NCBI GenBank assembly: GCA_910574805.1
Contig: CAJTCV010000003.1
Span: 248,001 to 312,000 of the forward strand
Reading direction: 5' to 3'
DNA from: Lachnospiraceae bacterium
Lineage (GTDB): Bacteria; Bacillota; Clostridia; Lachnospirales; Lachnospiraceae
DNA length: 64,000 nt
Shown here: positions 1 to 9,981 of the stretch, piece after piece
Numbering within the stretch: position 1 is the first letter of the stretch
How the letters are laid out: the number at the start of each line of letters is the position of its first letter
Made by a program: the position numbers and the translations under genes
The notes under the pieces: generated by a model
What the model saw: the letters and a program-made list of their open reading frames with translations, nothing else
What the model was told of the DNA's origin: nothing
The model's database searches: none

Positions 1-81
1 GTTAAGGATACATGTTATACTGATTTCTGATGGAGGAAAAACCGTCATTTGTAAAAGGAACAGTTCCAGTCAGGAGATTTT

Positions 82-1311
82 ATGAAAATTCTATATCTGA
101 ACACAACCTACCAGTGCGGAGGGGCGGAGACGGTCACCTCCCAGCTGTTTCAGGGAATGAGGGAGAGAGGACATGAGGTGTATGAGATTGTCAGCTATGA
201 TCGGAGGCATTCAGAGCTGCCTCCCGGAGTCCATGTGCTCTACGGTTCTCCGGGCATGCGGATTCTGAACCGGCTGATCACGGGGAATCACGGGAACCGG
301 AGCCTTCATATCCGGTACAGCAGATGGTATATCCGCCGGTTTATCCGGCGGCATAAGATCGATGTGGTACATCTGAACAATCCCCATGACAATTTCCTGG
401 GGATTCGGGATATCGCGGATCTGGCCGGATGGTGTCCTCTGGTCTGGACGCTCCATGATTTCTGGGCCATGACCGGGCACTGCACGTATCCACATGGATG
501 TGAGGACCGGTGGAAGGACGGATGCCTGACCTGCGGATGCCTGAACAATTATCCGGCGCTCAGAACGGATGCGGCCCATGCGCTTTTTCTGGAGAAGCAG
601 AGGGCCTTCCGGAAGCATAAGATTGTCTTTACCGTCCCGTCAGACTGGATGAAACACCAGTTCGATGCATCCCATCTCAAGGGGCTTGCCTGCGTACGGA
701 TCTACAACAGCCTGAATACGGCCCTGTGGAAGCCTCTGGACCGGGAAGCAGTCCGCAGCCGGTATGAGCTGGACGGCCGGAAGAAGATCCTGGGATTTAT
801 CGCGGCGGATCCGCAGAAGAAGCTGAAGGGGATGGACTTCCTGCTGGAAGCGCTGAAGAAGCTTCCGGAGCCGGAAGAGTATCTGCTGCTGGTTGCCGGG
901 AAAGACAGTCTTGGGCTTCGGGATCTGGATGCAGGGTTCCAGGTCCGGCATCTGGGCTATCTGCATACGCAGAAGGAGCTCAATGAATTCTACGGGATGG
1001 CGGATCTTCTGGTGAATCCGTCCGTATATGAGACCTTTGGGCTGACCAATATCGAAGCCATGGCCTGCGGGACGCCGGTAGCGGCATTTCCGGTATGTAC
1101 GATGCCGGAGCTGATCGATGATTCCTGCGGCTATCTGGCGGCTTCGGTCAGCGCGGAAGCGCTGGGGGAGACGATCCTGCGGGCATTTGACGACTCTGCG
1201 ACGCTCAGAGAAAAGGGCAGGCGCAGCCGGGAGAAGGCGGAAAGGCTCTTTTCGGAAAAGGCAATGCTGGATCAGTTTGAACGGCTGTATGCCATGGAAC
1301 GGGAGGGGTAG
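82..1311 (+). CDS. Glycosyltransferase family 4 protein
   Basis: A 409-residue GT-B-fold glycosyltransferase, expected to move a sugar from a nucleotide-sugar donor onto a cell-surface glycan or lipid acceptor in the cytoplasm. The N-terminus has the usual first strand followed by CGGAETVTSQL. The C-terminal half carries the donor-site signature around residues 311-335 (NPSVYETFGLTNIEAMACG), the retaining GT4 E-x7-E pattern. An AGGAG sits about 6 bases before the ATG. The next gene is the unrelated nadA, behind its own promoter, so this gene is either single or the end of a surface-glycan cluster lying to the left. The acceptor cannot be deduced. Family assignment is firm. Confidence 0.9.
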   Translation: MKILYLNTTYQCGGAETVTSQLFQGMRERGHEVYEIVSYDRRHSELPPGVHVLYGSPGMRILNRLITGNHGNRSLHIRYSRWYIRRFIRRHKIDVVHLNNPHDNFLGIRDIADLAGWCPLVWTLHDFWAMTGHCTYPHGCEDRWKDGCLTCGCLNNYPALRTDAAHALFLEKQRAFRKHKIVFTVPSDWMKHQFDASHLKGLACVRIYNSLNTALWKPLDREAVRSRYELDGRKKILGFIAADPQKKLKGMDFLLEALKKLPEPEEYLLLVAGKDSLGLRDLDAGFQVRHLGYLHTQKELNEFYGMADLLVNPSVYETFGLTNIEAMACGTPVAAFPVCTMPELIDDSCGYLAASVSAEALGETILRAFDDSATLREKGRRSREKAERLFSEKAMLDQFERLYAMEREG

Positions 1312-1365
1312 CAGCGTTTTTGCCGTATTCCCGGTGAACATATGGGATTTGACTTTGCAACTGTC

Positions 1366-1394
1366 TTGTCATATGGTAAGAAAGGGTGTATAAT
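1366..1394 (+). promoter_or_regulatory. Promoter of the nadABC-niaR operon
   Basis: TTGTCA (1366-1371), a 17-bp spacer and a perfect TATAAT (1389-1394) lie 108 bp before the nadA start. A NiaR operator is expected at or near this promoter because the repressor gene is the last nad gene of the operon. I could not assign its exact bases. Confidence 0.7.
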
Positions 1395-1501
1395 CTTTCT
1401 GAAATGTGCTGCAGGCAGGTGGTCAGGGGTATGGGGCGGGAGCGGCCGCACCGGGGCATGCCGTGTATGCAGCAGAATCTATGTTCCCGGGAGGAAAGAG
1501 T

Positions 1502-2407
1502 ATGACTGTAACAGAACAGATCCAGGCGCTGAAAAAAGAAAAAAATGCAGTGATCCTGGCGCACTATTATGTACCGGATGAGGTGCAGGAGATTGCCGAC
1601 TATATCGGAGATTCTTTTTACCTGAGCAAGGTGGCGGCAACGACGGACGCGGATGTGCTGGTCCTGTGCGGCGTGTCATTTATGGGGGAGAGCGCGAGGA
1701 TCCTGAATCCGGAGAAGACCGTGCTGCTGCCGGACATGGAAGCGGACTGTCCCATGGCGCATATGGCAGACAGGGAGAAGATCCAGGAGCTGAAGAAACA
1801 GTACGAAGATCTGGCAGTTGTCTGCTATATCAATTCCACGGCAGAGCTGAAGACCTGCGCCGATGTATGCGTTACCTCCGCCAATGCCTTGGAGATCGTC
1901 AGGGCGCTTCCCAACCGGCATATCTTCTTTATCCCCGATGAAAATCTGGGCAGATATGTGGCGTCGAAGATTCCGGACAAACACTTTATCTTTAATGACG
2001 GACACTGTCCGGTCCATGCCCGTCTGAGCCGGGAAGCGGTGGAGCGGGCGAAGAAGGAGCATCCAGGTGCAGAGGTCCTGGTCCATCCGGAATGTGTGCC
2101 GGAGGTGCTTGCCCTGGCCGATTATATCGGCAGTACGTCCGGGATCATCCGGTATGCAGGCGGCAGCAGTTGTAAATCCTTTATCATCTGTACGGAGGAA
2201 GGGGTGCTGTGCGAGCTGAAGAAGCGGAATCCGGACAGACAGTTTTATATGGTAACGGATGATTTTCGGTGTCCGGATATGAAGAAGGTTACACTGGACA
2301 AGGTACTGAAGGTTCTGGAAGAGGGCTGTAACCGGGTGGAAGTGGATCCGGAGCTTTCCAGGACTTCCATGCGTCCTCTGGAGCGGATGCTGGAGCTTGC
2401 CAGATAG
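1502..2407 (+). CDS. nadA: Quinolinate synthase NadA
   Basis: Quinolinate synthase condenses iminoaspartate from NadB with dihydroxyacetone phosphate to give quinolinate, using an oxygen-sensitive [4Fe-4S] cluster. The 301-residue length is typical. Three cysteines sit where the cluster ligands are expected: Cys83 (ADCPMA), Cys169 (GHCPVH) and Cys257 (FRCPDM). Other family motifs are HYYVPDEVQE near the start, LCGVSFMGESA and TSANA. I chose the ATG at 1502, behind GGGAGGAAAG, because it begins the conserved MTVTEQIQALK. An upstream in-frame start at 1406 would add 32 unconserved residues. It is the first gene of the nadA-nadB-nadC-niaR operon. Confidence 0.96.
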   Translation: MTVTEQIQALKKEKNAVILAHYYVPDEVQEIADYIGDSFYLSKVAATTDADVLVLCGVSFMGESARILNPEKTVLLPDMEADCPMAHMADREKIQELKKQYEDLAVVCYINSTAELKTCADVCVTSANALEIVRALPNRHIFFIPDENLGRYVASKIPDKHFIFNDGHCPVHARLSREAVERAKKEHPGAEVLVHPECVPEVLALADYIGSTSGIIRYAGGSSCKSFIICTEEGVLCELKKRNPDRQFYMVTDDFRCPDMKKVTLDKVLKVLEEGCNRVEVDPELSRTSMRPLERMLELAR

Positions 2408-2436
2408 GATACGCACCTGCGCAGAGGAGACAGACA

Positions 2437-3723
2437 GTGAAAACAGATGTTGTGATCGTAGGGTGCGGTGTGGCAGGCCTGTATGCGGCGCTGAACCTTC
2501 CGAGAGAAAAGAAGATCCTGATCATCACCAAGTCGGATGTAAAGAGCAGCGACTCTTTCCTGGCTCAGGGCGGGATCTGCGTACTGAGAGATGAAGAAGA
2601 TTATGAGTCCTTTTTTCAGGATACCCTGAAGGCGGGCCATTATGAAAATAACAGAGAATCCGTGGATATTATGATCCGGTCCTCCAGAGAGACTATTGAG
2701 GAACTGATGTCCTGCGGAGTGGAATTCGAGCAGAGGGACGGAGAGCTTCTGTATACGCGGGAGGGAGCGCACAGCCGGAACCGCATTCTTTACCATGAGG
2801 ATATTACAGGAGAGGAGATCACCAGGAAGCTGCTGGAGCAGATATACGGGCTGGAAAATATCACATTGCTGGAATACACGACGATGGTGGATCTTCTGGT
2901 GGAAGAGCATACCTGCGTGGGGATTGTGGCAAGGGACCGGGAAGGGAAGGTGTTCCCCATCTGGGCGGATGCGACGATGCTGGCCTGCGGCGGGATCGGA
3001 GGGCTGTATGTCCATTCCACGAATTTCCCCCATTTGACCGGAGACGGCCTGGCCGTCTGTCTGAAGCATCAGGTGGAGCTGCTCCATGCCGATTATATCC
3101 AGATCCATCCCACCACGCTCTACACGGAACGGCCGGGAAGACATTTTCTGATCTCGGAATCTGTCCGGGGGGAGGGCGCCTGCCTTTATAATAAAGAAGG
3201 AGAACGCTTTACCGACGAACTTCTGCCGCGGGACCTGCTTACGGAGAAAATCCTGGAGCAGATGAAACGGGACGGGACGCCGTATGTGTGGCTGGACATG
3301 CGTCCCATAGGAGAGGAGACGATCCGGAATCATTTTCCCCATATCCTTCAGCGGTGCCTGGAGGAAGGCTATGATCCTTTGAAGGAATGCATTCCCATTG
3401 TGCCGGCCCAGCATTATTTTATGGGCGGGATCAAGGTGGACCGGTATTCCAGGACGTCCATGGACCGGCTGTATGCCGCCGGGGAGACCAGCTGCAACGG
3501 CGTTCACGGGGCCAACCGTCTGGCGAGCAATTCCCTGCTGGAGAGTCTGGTGTTTGCGAAACGGGCCGCTGTGCATATGCAGGAGGATGAACTGGCCCGT
3601 CCGGTGGGGGAGAGCCGTGCGTTCGCGGACCATGGACAGTATGAGGACGAAGCGCTTCTGCAGGAACAGTATAAAGCACTTGTATTAAAAGAAATAGAGA
3701 GGATGAAACAGATACATGAATGA
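2437..3723 (+). CDS. nadB: L-aspartate oxidase NadB
   Basis: A flavoprotein that oxidises L-aspartate to iminoaspartate, the substrate of NadA; in anaerobes fumarate is the likely electron acceptor. The N-terminal FAD-binding glycine motif is GCGVAGLYAALNL (about residues 7-19). The active-site and flavin region HGANRLASNSLLESL lies near residues 350-364. At 428 residues it is about 100 shorter than the E. coli enzyme, because the C-terminal helical domain is reduced, as in other clostridial NadB proteins. The start is GTG at 2437 behind GAGGAGA. Its last codons overlap the nadC start by 8 bp, so the two are probably translationally coupled. Confidence 0.95.
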   Translation: MKTDVVIVGCGVAGLYAALNLPREKKILIITKSDVKSSDSFLAQGGICVLRDEEDYESFFQDTLKAGHYENNRESVDIMIRSSRETIEELMSCGVEFEQRDGELLYTREGAHSRNRILYHEDITGEEITRKLLEQIYGLENITLLEYTTMVDLLVEEHTCVGIVARDREGKVFPIWADATMLACGGIGGLYVHSTNFPHLTGDGLAVCLKHQVELLHADYIQIHPTTLYTERPGRHFLISESVRGEGACLYNKEGERFTDELLPRDLLTEKILEQMKRDGTPYVWLDMRPIGEETIRNHFPHILQRCLEEGYDPLKECIPIVPAQHYFMGGIKVDRYSRTSMDRLYAAGETSCNGVHGANRLASNSLLESLVFAKRAAVHMQEDELARPVGESRAFADHGQYEDEALLQEQYKALVLKEIERMKQIHE

Positions 3724-4582
3724 TCAGATCACCATGAGACTGAATGCGGATCCCCTGATCCTGCAGGCGCTCAGAGAGGATATTACCAGTGAGGATATCA
3801 CGACGAACTCCGTCATGAGAGAACCGAAAAAAGGAGAGGTGGAGCTGATCTGCAAGCAGGACGGGATCATTGCAGGCCTTCCGGTCTTTCGGCGGGTCTT
3901 TGAACTGCTGGATGGAGAGACCGTGTGCACCTTTTTCTGTAAGGACGGAGATGCGGTGCAGAAGGGACAGCGGATGGCGGTGGTCACGGGGGATATCCGG
4001 GTGCTGCTGTCAGGAGAACGGGTGGCGCTGAATTTCCTGCAGAGAATGAGCGGGATCGCCACCTATACCCATTCCATAGCCGAACTGCTGAAGGGGAGCA
4101 GAACAAAGCTTCTGGATACGAGAAAAACAACGCCAAATATGCGTGTATTTGAAAAATACGCGGTAAAGGTGGGCGGAGGGTGCAATCACCGGTTCAATCT
4201 GTCTGACGGCATTCTTCTGAAGGACAACCATATCGGGGCGGCGGGAAGCGTCCGGGAAGCAGTCTGGATGGCCAGGGAATACGCACCTTTTGTGAGGAAG
4301 ATCGAGGTAGAGGTGGAAACTCTTGATATGGTGAAGGAGGCAGTGGAAGCAGGAGCGGATATTATTATGCTGGACAATATGTCTCCGGAACAGATGAAGG
4401 AAGCCATCGGCATCATCGACGGCCGTGCCGAGACGGAATGCTCCGGCAATGTGACCAGAGAGAATGTGGAACAGCTTGTGGATATCGGCGTTGATTATAT
4501 CTCCAGCGGTGCTCTGACGCATTCTGCGCCGATTCTGGACATCTCTTTGAAAAATCTTCATGCGGTCCAGGGAGCGTTGTAA
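3716..4582 (+). CDS. nadC: Quinolinate phosphoribosyltransferase NadC
   Basis: Converts quinolinate and PRPP to nicotinate mononucleotide with release of CO2, the third step of de novo NAD synthesis. The 288 residues include LLDTRKTTPNMRVFEKYAV and the phosphate-binding stretch GGGCNHRFNLSDGILLKDNH (about residues 153-172). The strands EVEVET, DIIMLDN and ISSGALTHSAP are those of the type II PRTase barrel. All family signatures look intact. The start overlaps the nadB stop (ATGAATGA), and niaR follows 27 bp downstream. Confidence 0.96.
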   Translation: MNDQITMRLNADPLILQALREDITSEDITTNSVMREPKKGEVELICKQDGIIAGLPVFRRVFELLDGETVCTFFCKDGDAVQKGQRMAVVTGDIRVLLSGERVALNFLQRMSGIATYTHSIAELLKGSRTKLLDTRKTTPNMRVFEKYAVKVGGGCNHRFNLSDGILLKDNHIGAAGSVREAVWMAREYAPFVRKIEVEVETLDMVKEAVEAGADIIMLDNMSPEQMKEAIGIIDGRAETECSGNVTRENVEQLVDIGVDYISSGALTHSAPILDISLKNLHAVQGAL

Positions 4583-4609
4583 AGAAGGCTCAGAAAGGGG
4601 GACGTTTTT

Positions 4610-5116
4610 ATGAACGGGATCCAGAGACGCCGGGAGATTCTTGATACGCTCAGGACTGCAAAAGGCCCGCTCTCCGGGACGAGTCTGGCGGAAACGTTTT
4701 CCGTCAGCCGTCAGGTGATCGTACAGGATATGGCGCTGATTCGTGCCGAGGGACACGATATCATTTCCACCAGCCGGGGATATCTTATCCAGGCGCCGGC
4801 ACAGGTATCCAGGACCGTAAAGGTACTGCATACCAGTGAGGAGATCGCAGATGAACTGTATACCATCGTGGATCTGGGCGGGACAGCAGAGGATGTATCG
4901 GTCCGCCATCGGGTATACGGCAGGCTTCGGGCGGAGCTGAAGATATCCTCCCGGCTGGATGTCCATCGGTTCCTGGAGGAGCTGAAAAGCGGGAAATCCA
5001 CGCCTCTGAAGGACATTACGTCCGGTTATCACTACCATACGATTCTGGCGGATTCGGAGGAGACACTGGATCTGATTCAGCAGGAGCTGGGGAGAAAGGG
5101 GTATCTGTGCAGGTGA
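4610..5116 (+). CDS. niaR: NAD biosynthesis repressor NiaR
   Basis: A 168-residue regulator with an N-terminal HTH_11 winged helix (residues 1-60, including SGTSLAETFSVSRQVIVQDM) and a C-terminal 3H domain. The 3H domain is named for three conserved histidines, seen here in VLHTSEE, VRHRVYGRL and GYHYHTI. NiaR proteins (B. subtilis YrxA) bind nicotinate and repress nad and niacin-uptake genes. Its place as the last nad gene fits autoregulation of the whole operon. The start follows AAAGGGGGACG. Family assignment is strong; the co-repressor is inferred from the family. Confidence 0.93.
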   Translation: MNGIQRRREILDTLRTAKGPLSGTSLAETFSVSRQVIVQDMALIRAEGHDIISTSRGYLIQAPAQVSRTVKVLHTSEEIADELYTIVDLGGTAEDVSVRHRVYGRLRAELKISSRLDVHRFLEELKSGKSTPLKDITSGYHYHTILADSEETLDLIQQELGRKGYLCR

Positions 5117-5218
5117 CAGGTGACCCGGTCTGTGCCATGGGGGAATCAGGCTGTATTCCGGACGGCCGCAGAGGAAAGAAGGCGGTATGGCGATTCAAGG
5201 AGAAGGAGAGAACAACGG

Positions 5219-7816
5219 ATGGCAGCAGGGGACAGATCCTGGGCAGAGGAGCTCTGGAGCAAATGGGAGCAGATGACAGCTCTGGTCCCGCAGGAGGAAA
5301 GGGCGCCGGTGGAAGCATGGATCCGGCGGGAACGGGAAGTATTTCCGGCCGGAATGAGGTGGAAGGATGCAGGACCGGTGGAGTGGCTGGAGGAGCTGGT
5401 GCTGGACGAGGGATGCGGACTGAAAAAGATGGCGGGACGCATGCTGTACGCGGCGTGGAGACTGGGAGAGGGCTGTATGCAGGGGGAGAGACACCGCAGG
5501 GCTTATCTTCACCGGCATGTCAGTACGGAGGACCGGCTCCGTCTGTGCAGACGGATCGGATATTCGGTGGAAGAGATTATGGAAGATTCCGTTCTGGCGT
5601 GTCAGGATGGCGGAAGCCGTTCGGCGGTCCACACCTTCGGGGTGATTATGGAGAAGCTTTATGTAAAGTACCCGTATGAACAGCTGACGGCATATCTGGA
5701 TGGACGGTATGCAGGCGGTTCTCTGCCGGAGGCAGGAACAGAGGAAGACCGGTGGAGGCTCTGGGCGGATGGAGAGCTTCTGCATATGTTTCTGAAAGCG
5801 CATGATCCCCGGAGCGACATCTATATGGAAGGATTTCTTGCCTGCCTTCAGAAGCTTCCGGTCATTAATATGGAAGAGCTTCCCCTGCGGCTTGCCCTCG
5901 GCAGCGGCGCAGCGCGGGAATTTCTGATGACCAGACCCTTCAGAGAACTGGAGGATATGGGATATCATTCAGGATGGATCCGGAATCCGGCGTACGACGA
6001 GCTGGTGGATCATGTGATCCGGGCCCGCAGAGAGGAAGCGGTCCGGGAGCTGTCGTGCATTACCGGCGCCAGAGAACTGGTCCGGTGGATGAAGGTCCTG
6101 TATGAGCGTGCAGGGATCCTGGAATATGCTCCGCTCCCCGGGCTTCTGGGACACAGGTCCAAAGCGGTGCGTACACTGGCGGAGAAGATCCTGAACCGCC
6201 ATCTGGAGGAAGCGTATCCGGTCCTTCAGATGGCTCTGCCGGGGCTTCAGGGAGAGGCGGCGCAGCTGGCAGAGCAGATGCTTCATACATGGGAAGAGGA
6301 CAGGTCCGCAGAAAAGGGCGGGATGCTGTTCGGCAGCCGGGAAGAGCTGGAGCGTTTCTGCGGACAGAGGCTCCTGCCGGCGATGAAAAAGAAGTCGGAG
6401 TGGATACCGAAGGAATGGCTGCTGCAGGTGCGCTATGCGGATGGTTCCGGAAGGGCGCCGGAGGCGGTCCTGCAGTATGTGTTTGCCCGCTGTCTGTCTC
6501 TGACAGAGCCGGAGCGTCTGGAGACGGTGGACCGGATTACGGGCTTTCTGGATCAGGAGGATCTGAGGCGGGTAATGGACCAGAGCTGGCAGTTCTGGCT
6601 TCTGGAGGACTGTAATCCCGGACACCGGCTGCTCCTGGTGCTGTGCGGGAGCTATGGTTCGGATGCGCTGATGCTTCAGATGGCAAAGGGTGCGGAGGCG
6701 CTGGCCAGGCAGAAACGGGGAGAAATGGCGGAATATGTGGTCCGCGCCATGGGGATGAACCGGGGGGATACGGCTCTGATGCTTCTGGAGCAGCTGGCCT
6801 GTCAGGAAGGGCAGCGGAAGCCACGGATGTCCTTTGCCAGAGTGGAGCATGCGGCCGGCGCCTGCTTTCAGGCGGAAGCGGACCGAAGGGGAATGTGCTG
6901 GGATGCTCTGGCAGACCAGGTGGTCTCCGATCTGGGATTTGACAGAAAGGGAAGACAGAAGCTCTGTATGGGCAGCCGTACTTTGACGGTGCATCTGATG
7001 CCGGATCTTACTCTTCGGGTGGAGGATGAGCAGGGAAAATGGCTGAAAAATCTGCCGAAACCCCGAAAGGGAGAGGATCCAGGGCAGGCAGAGGCGGCCC
7101 GAAAGCAGTATGCAGACTGGAAGAAACAGGTAGAGGCCGTGCATGATGCGCAGATAAAGCGTCTGGAGCGGGTCATGCGCACCGGAAGATGCTGGCAGAA
7201 GGAAGCATGGGAGCGGCTGTTTCTAAAGCATCCGGTGGTACGTTCTTTCACCGGTTCTCTGATCTGGGGAATCTACAGGGACGGGATGCTCACCGATACG
7301 TTCCGGTGCCTGGAGGACGGGACGCTCTGCACCGCAGGGGAGGAGGCATATCAGCTGGAAATAACAGAGACGGAAGGAATCTCTCTGGTGTCTCCGGCGG
7401 AGCTGTCCGGGGAGGAACGCAGGCAGTGGCGGCAGCATCTGGCAGATTATGAGCTGGACCCTCTTTTGGGACAGCTGGATGCGCCGGCCTTACTTACAGA
7501 GGAACAGATGGATCCGGAGGGTGCGATCCTGCGCTGGGAGGGCCAGGAGAGCTCCACCGGCCGGCTGCTGGCTTTTCAGACCAGATACGGGGCTGTGCAG
7601 AAAGACGGCGGGTACTGTTTCCTGGAGCGCGGAAGCGGAGGAATCCTGGTGGAGGCGGAAGAGATCCCGTGGGATTATTATGGGCCGGTAAAGCTGGAAA
7701 AGGCAGTATTTCTGGATGCGGGAGGGGAAAGATGCACACCGGATGCGCTGCCTCTGCGGTTTGTGAGCAGCGTGGTGCGGCTGGTGGACCGGTGCCTTAT
7801 AAATTATAACGAATAG
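5219..7816 (+). CDS. DUF4132 domain protein
   Basis: A large cytoplasmic protein of about 865 residues. The C-terminal third has the DUF4132 pattern: WERLFLKHPVVRSF, LIWGIYRDG, FRCLEDGTL, and RRQWRQHLADYELDPLLGQL. The middle region is helical and HEAT-like, with repeated leucine-rich segments. No catalytic motif is visible and the family function is unknown; the E. coli relative YehI is only loosely linked to molybdate metabolism by name. I prefer the ATG at 5219 behind AAGGAGAG. An upstream GTG at 5120, four bases past niaR, has no good ribosome site. It could be co-transcribed with the nad operon, but a functional link is not shown. Confidence 0.75.
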   Translation: MAAGDRSWAEELWSKWEQMTALVPQEERAPVEAWIRREREVFPAGMRWKDAGPVEWLEELVLDEGCGLKKMAGRMLYAAWRLGEGCMQGERHRRAYLHRHVSTEDRLRLCRRIGYSVEEIMEDSVLACQDGGSRSAVHTFGVIMEKLYVKYPYEQLTAYLDGRYAGGSLPEAGTEEDRWRLWADGELLHMFLKAHDPRSDIYMEGFLACLQKLPVINMEELPLRLALGSGAAREFLMTRPFRELEDMGYHSGWIRNPAYDELVDHVIRARREEAVRELSCITGARELVRWMKVLYERAGILEYAPLPGLLGHRSKAVRTLAEKILNRHLEEAYPVLQMALPGLQGEAAQLAEQMLHTWEEDRSAEKGGMLFGSREELERFCGQRLLPAMKKKSEWIPKEWLLQVRYADGSGRAPEAVLQYVFARCLSLTEPERLETVDRITGFLDQEDLRRVMDQSWQFWLLEDCNPGHRLLLVLCGSYGSDALMLQMAKGAEALARQKRGEMAEYVVRAMGMNRGDTALMLLEQLACQEGQRKPRMSFARVEHAAGACFQAEADRRGMCWDALADQVVSDLGFDRKGRQKLCMGSRTLTVHLMPDLTLRVEDEQGKWLKNLPKPRKGEDPGQAEAARKQYADWKKQVEAVHDAQIKRLERVMRTGRCWQKEAWERLFLKHPVVRSFTGSLIWGIYRDGMLTDTFRCLEDGTLCTAGEEAYQLEITETEGISLVSPAELSGEERRQWRQHLADYELDPLLGQLDAPALLTEEQMDPEGAILRWEGQESSTGRLLAFQTRYGAVQKDGGYCFLERGSGGILVEAEEIPWDYYGPVKLEKAVFLDAGGERCTPDALPLRFVSSVVRLVDRCLINYNE

Positions 7817-8179
7817 AATCGGAAAAAACCGGAAATTTTTCATTTACTACCTGCAAATACATGTATACGATGATATATATGTAATAATGCGCCCAAAGAC
7901 AGCCGGGATTAGGAGATACGTAGATGAAAAAAGAAAATAATTTTAAAAAAGCACTTAACGAGTTGTTGAATCTGGACGGAATTGTCATATTTCATAGAAC
8001 AGCAGGAAAATAAGGATACGGACCGATGTATTGAGCCGAAGGAATCACAGCATGCACTGGAAACACCGGGAACAAATCAGCAGCGGCTTTTATAACGGAG
8101 CAGCAGATATGTCTGGAATAATTTCTTGATCTGGCGGTCGGCCGGCAGGATGAAAAAATAACGTGTTCGTTCCGGAAAA
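7817..8179 (+). other. Intergenic region with degenerate 5' end of a chemoreceptor locus
   Basis: This 363-bp stretch lies between the DUF4132 gene and the broken chemoreceptor. It is AT-rich around 7830-7900 and holds one tiny reading frame (7924-8013). I see no RNA gene, no clear terminator and no repeat. Confidence 0.4.
7924..8013 (+). CDS. Small ORF or gene remnant, 29 residues
   Basis: An ATG 8 bases after TAGGAGA opens a 29-residue frame starting MKKENNFKKALNELLNLDG and ending in a TAA. The amphipathic N-terminus with good spacing to a Shine-Dalgarno site looks like the start of a genuine gene that is cut short. No family can be named. It sits just before the decayed chemoreceptor, so it may be another casualty of the same decay. 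Confidence 0.3.
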   Translation: MKKENNFKKALNELLNLDGIVIFHRTAGK

Positions 8180-9804
8180 ATGTGGATGAAACGGTCAGCC
8201 CCTGCTTCTGCAGAACAGTTTATGAAAATACTTGCTCACAAAAGCGGTGCGGTCAGGCATCTCCCGGAGAGGCTGGGGCATTACAGGGAAGCTTGTGTCA
8301 GCCATCGTGGGCAGTGTGGTGATCGCAGTTGCAATCCTGTCGGACTGTATGTGGCGCTGACAGACGGTTCTCTGTATCATGCATCGTTTGTGCCGGGACC
8401 GGATTTTGATGCCACGGCGAAGAGCTGGTATCAGGACGGCCTGAAGTCAGAGGCTTTTATCCTTGGAGATGTGTATTTTGATGAGGACAGCCAGTCCTGT
8501 GTAGTGGGCGTATCGGGGATGCTGAAAGATCAAAGCGGTGCCGTACGGGGTGTGGCAGCTGCGGATGTGTATCTGGACTCCATCTCCAGGATCGTCAGTC
8601 AGGCGCAGATCGAGGATACCGGCGGTATCTTTCTGGTGGACACCCGGACGGATACCATCATCGGACATAAGGATCCGTCCATCACCGGACAGAGCCTGAG
8701 CGATCTGGAAGAAGGAATGTATGCCTATGCCAGCCGGCAGATCAGCGGGGGAAAGATGGGACTGTCTCTGTATGAAGCTACATATATTCAGGTGGAGAAT
8801 GTTCCGGGCAGCGACTGGGTGGCAGTGTCCTGTGTCTCCCGGGGAGAAGTGCTGCAGGAGCTGTATCAGCTGACGGTCAGCATGCTGGCTGTGGCAGTTC
8901 TGGCAATTCCGGTACTGATCCTTCTGGTAATTCTGCAGGTACGGCGGGTCATTGGCCGTCCAGTGAGAGAGCTGAGCCATGTGGCTACCCGAATCGCCGA
9001 AGGAGATCTGGAGCAGTCCATTCCCGGGAGCTGAATCATACGATCGGGCAGCTTCATGCGGCTTCCCGGGATGTGGCCGCGGGCTCTCAGCAGGTTGCCA
9101 GCGGTGCGACGGCGTTGTCGCAGGGGTCTACTGAACAGGCGGAGGTCGACAATCTGGCTGCTCGTATCAGTTCTGTGTCGGACAGCGTGCATAAAGTTGC
9201 CAAAGGCGCTCAACAGGTCAGCCGCATTTCCCGGGAGGTAAAAGACGGACTTCTGACCAGCAATGGTAAGATGCAGAATCTGACGACCGTGATCCAGCGC
9301 ATCAGTGATAATTCCACGGAGATCCACAAGATTGTCAAGACGATCGAAGATATTGCCTTCCAGACCAATATTCTGGCGCTGAACGCGGCTGTGGAGGCTG
9401 CACGGGCGGGAGCTGCCGGCAAGGGCTTTGCAGTTGTTGCCGATGAGGTCCGCAATCTGGCAGGGAAATCTTCGGAGGCAGCGCAGGAGACGACCGTTCT
9501 GCTGAGTCAGATGGTGGATTCCATGGAAGAAGGCGTGCAGGCGGTTCGGGATACGGCTGATTCCATGCTGGAGGTGGTGACCCATGCGGACGAGATGAGC
9601 AAACTGATCGACGGAATTGCGGACTACACCAAAGAGCAGGACGGCAATACCGAAGAGATCACCCGGGGGATTGAGCAGATCGCCACAGTCGTCCAGTTCA
9701 ACGTTGCCACGGCAGAGGAAAGTGCTTCCGCCAGCGAAGAGCTGTCCGGCTAGGCTTCCATGCTCAGGGAGCTGGTAAACCGGTTCCGGCTGCGGGAGGA
9801 GTAA
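8180..9804 (+). pseudogene. Methyl-accepting chemotaxis protein, multiply disrupted
   Basis: Remains of a membrane chemoreceptor. Recognisable parts are a first membrane helix in a different frame (around 8285-8345, encoding LVSAIVGSVVIAVAIL), a Cache sensor (about 8340-8830), a second membrane helix (SMLAVAVLAIPVLILLVILQ), a HAMP start, and the signalling hairpin with FQTNILALNAAVEAARAGA. At least four lesions are visible: a frame change and deletion in the N-terminus, a frame change at about 9034, loss of part of the first methylation helix after STEQA, and a CAG-to-TAG-type stop at 9751-9753. After that stop the same frame continues with ASMLRELVNRFRLREE to 9804, the normal receptor tail. 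It cannot make a full receptor. Confidence 0.9.
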
Positions 9805-9886
9805 AGACTGAAGAAAGAGACGAGTTTGGGTGTTAATCTCACAGAGATCGACAAAATTAAAACTGCGTGAGCAGACGACAGAATCA

Positions 9887-9928
9887 GGTGCAGAGTCCTT
9901 GTACAGAAAGACTTTGCACCTTTTTCTT
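9887..9928 (+). terminator. Rho-independent terminator
   Basis: GGTGCAGAGTC pairs with GACTTTGCACC (one G-T pair) and is followed by TTTTTCTTATTTTTT. It ends the chemoreceptor transcript. Confidence 0.85.
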
Positions 9929-9981
9929 ATTTTTTGAAGAAATGTAACTCAGGAGTTCTGTTTTCATCAGAAGATATCATA

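Noticed and set aside
2245-3633. A 462-codon reverse frame opposite nadB.
   Set aside because: It is a shadow of the conserved nadB frame without a start site or recognisable motif.
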